NCBI GenBank assembly: GCA_020634135.1
Contig: JACKCG010000012.1
Location: forward strand, 1 to 60,219
Origin: Anaerolineaceae bacterium
GTDB taxonomy: Bacteria; Chloroflexota; Anaerolineae; Aggregatilineales; Phototrophicaceae
DNA length: 60,219 nt
Direction: 5' to 3'
Part shown: piece by piece, positions 59,330-60,219 of the stretch
Position numbering within the stretch: the first letter of the stretch is position 1
Layout: the number at the start of each line of letters is the position of its first letter
The notes under the pieces: model-generated
The model's input: only the letters and a program-made list of their open reading frames with translations
Database searches by the model: none
Told to the model about the DNA's origin: nothing
Position numbers and translations under genes: made by a program

Positions 59330-59887
59330 ATGATTGATGTAAATCAACTCAGAAAGGGCACGACCTTCCTGGAAGAAAACCAGATTTACAAGGTACTAAC
59401 GTATACCCACACCAAGCCAGGGCGCGGCAACGCCACCATCCGGGTGAAAGTCCGCAACATGCGTACTGGCTCGACCATCGAATTGACGTACAACTCCGGG
59501 ATGCAGGTGCAGGATATTCGGGTGGAATACCATAACGTGCAGTACCTGTATGAGGATGGTGAATTCCTGACGTTCATGGATATGGACAGCTACGAGCAGC
59601 CGCAAATCCGCAAGGATGTCTTCGGCGATGATGCCCTGTATCTGCGGGAGAACCTGGAACTCAAATTGAGCAGTTACGAAGGCGAGATCATTGACTATGA
59701 ACTGCCGCTGACGATTGACTACGAAGTGACTGACTCAGAGATGGCGATTGCCGGTGACACGGCCAACAATCCGCAGAAGAAAGTCACGATAGAAACCGGG
59801 TTGCAGGTGCAGGTGCCGATGTTCATCAACGTAGGTGACACGATCCGCGTCAAGACGGAAGACAACAGCTACGTGACGCGGGTGTAA
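59330..59887 (+). CDS. efp: Translation elongation factor P
   Basis: The 185-residue protein shows the three-domain EF-P plan: KOW-like domain I (about 1-65), OB domain II (about 66-128), and domain III with VTIETGLQVQVPMFINVGDT. The modification loop reads HTKPGRGNA, with Arg at the tip where E. coli has Lys34. EF-P relieves ribosomes stalled at polyproline. A Lys-modifying enzyme could not act on Arg; rhamnosylation by EarP, or no modification, is the known alternative, and earP is not in the window. It follows the ligase gene by 94 bp. Confidence 0.93.
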   Translation: MIDVNQLRKGTTFLEENQIYKVLTYTHTKPGRGNATIRVKVRNMRTGSTIELTYNSGMQVQDIRVEYHNVQYLYEDGEFLTFMDMDSYEQPQIRKDVFGDDALYLRENLELKLSSYEGEIIDYELPLTIDYEVTDSEMAIAGDTANNPQKKVTIETGLQVQVPMFINVGDTIRVKTEDNSYVTRV

Positions 59888-59944
59888 CCGCATCAGGCTG
59901 TTCCCTCTGCGAGAAACGACAGTCAGAACCATCCGCGCCACCGT

Positions 59945-60005
59945 TTGCCGGGCACCAAAATACCTGGCAAGCCGTTCAAACCGATTGAATGGGTTCAGGC
60001 TTCAC
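59945..60005 (+). ncRNA. Structured element related to the one at 52858
   Basis: TTGCCGGG (59945-59952) pairs with CCTGGCAA (59963-59970), enclosing CACCAAAATA. AAGCCGTTCAAACC and TTGAATGGGTT then follow as in the 52858 copy. The stem keeps pairing through a G-T, and a second short stem TGGGT/ACCCA (59990-60006) replaces the terminator. Here it lies before a membrane-protein gene, so it may be part of that leader. Confidence 0.4.
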
Positions 60006-60148
60006 CCAGCCAGTCCGCCTGGCGGATAGCTGAAAGGGCAGCCTGCTGCATTGGCAGGGGGGAATGCCCGCGTTGTCTGATGGGGATGTAACCTCCCTGG
60101 CGCAAAACGAATCAACTTACCGGATGCCGCATTCAGATCGAGCGAATC

Positions 60149-60219
60149 ATGGACTTTTCACTGCTCATCTTCGGACTATTTGCCCTGGCTTACCTGGGAG
60201 CGATGCTGTATCTGGCTAA
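60149..60219 (+). CDS. Start of a membrane protein gene (truncated by the window edge)
   Basis: ATG 60149 opens a frame beginning with DFSLLIFGLFALAYLGAML, a hydrophobic N-terminal helix, and continues past 60219. Only 23 codons are visible and no good ribosome binding site precedes the ATG, so the gene is likely but unidentified. Confidence 0.45.
   Translation, partial: MDFSLLIFGLFALAYLGAMLYLA

Noticed and set aside
1..60219. CRISPR array, tRNA or rRNA genes, integrase or attachment sites
   Set aside because: No regularly spaced direct repeats with unique spacers, no cloverleaf with the GGTTCRA arm, no rRNA-like stretch and no recombinase frame were found. The short tandem arrays have no spacers.

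Overview
The window reads as chromosomal DNA of a GC-rich bacterium, most likely a member of the Chloroflexota (Anaerolineae-like). This is an inference from content, not from a marker-gene tree. The pointers are very long multi-GAF sensor kinases, secreted proteins joining a short TPR domain to a TolB-like propeller through Thr/Pro linkers, PPC-repeat lipoproteins, an orphan Flp pilin, and many short palindromic intergenic repeats. I see no rRNA, tRNA or CRISPR array.

Layout. 0-5.3 kb: the start of a phage head-tail connector paralogue running off the left edge, a repeat-operator region, small genes, a small gene split by a 268-bp inverted-repeat element, and a hybrid sensor kinase. 5.6-10.6 kb: an MFS transporter and three tandem TPR/propeller proteins. 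10.7-12.5 kb: a type II restriction-modification pair. 12.7-18.3 kb: a stand-alone LexA-type DNA-binding domain under a LexA-like palindrome, a TPR gene and a second large sensor kinase with a degenerate receiver. 19-25.5 kb: housekeeping genes (deoxynucleoside kinase, DinB-like, moaA, Ca2+/H+ antiporter, ferredoxin, pilin, MaoC). 25.6-32.3 kb: a HicB-type antitoxin and a minus-strand block of phage tail/connector genes interrupted by a plus-strand secreted glycosidase-like gene. 32.5-50.5 kb: metabolic and transport genes (cupin, HAD phosphatase, FAD oxidoreductase, glutamate dehydrogenase, Ca2+-type P-ATPase, CDF exporter, biotinyl protein, asparagine synthase) with small accessory pairs (HNH pair; DUF6883-DUF4926-DUF2283). 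50.7-60.2 kb: a 19-TPR secreted protein, a fused HK97 prohead protease/capsid gene, a BTAD-type regulator, an O-antigen-ligase-like protein and EF-P.

The strongest candidate for an undescribed system is the set of phage-type structural genes (capsid at 54-56 kb, connector at 31-32 kb, tail genes at 26-31 kb, second connector at the left edge). They follow one canonical virion gene order on one strand but are separated by over 20 kb of ordinary host genes. The two connector paralogues share the same promoter-operator: a conserved 16-bp block, exactly 14 bp, then three contiguous 12-bp repeats with a GAAC-ATTT-GTTC core. Related repeats precede the capsid gene, next to a BTAD regulator. This looks like a domesticated, dispersed and co-regulated particle (gene-transfer-agent-like) rather than a normal prophage; no portal, terminase, tape measure or integrase is seen here.

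A second theme is short mobile elements. One 268-bp element sits in a small gene with perfect 14-bp terminal inverted repeats and a 5-bp target duplication, and removing it in silico restores an 88-residue reading frame. A second family, about 130 bp, has at least six copies, two of which flank the glycosidase-like gene in inverted orientation.
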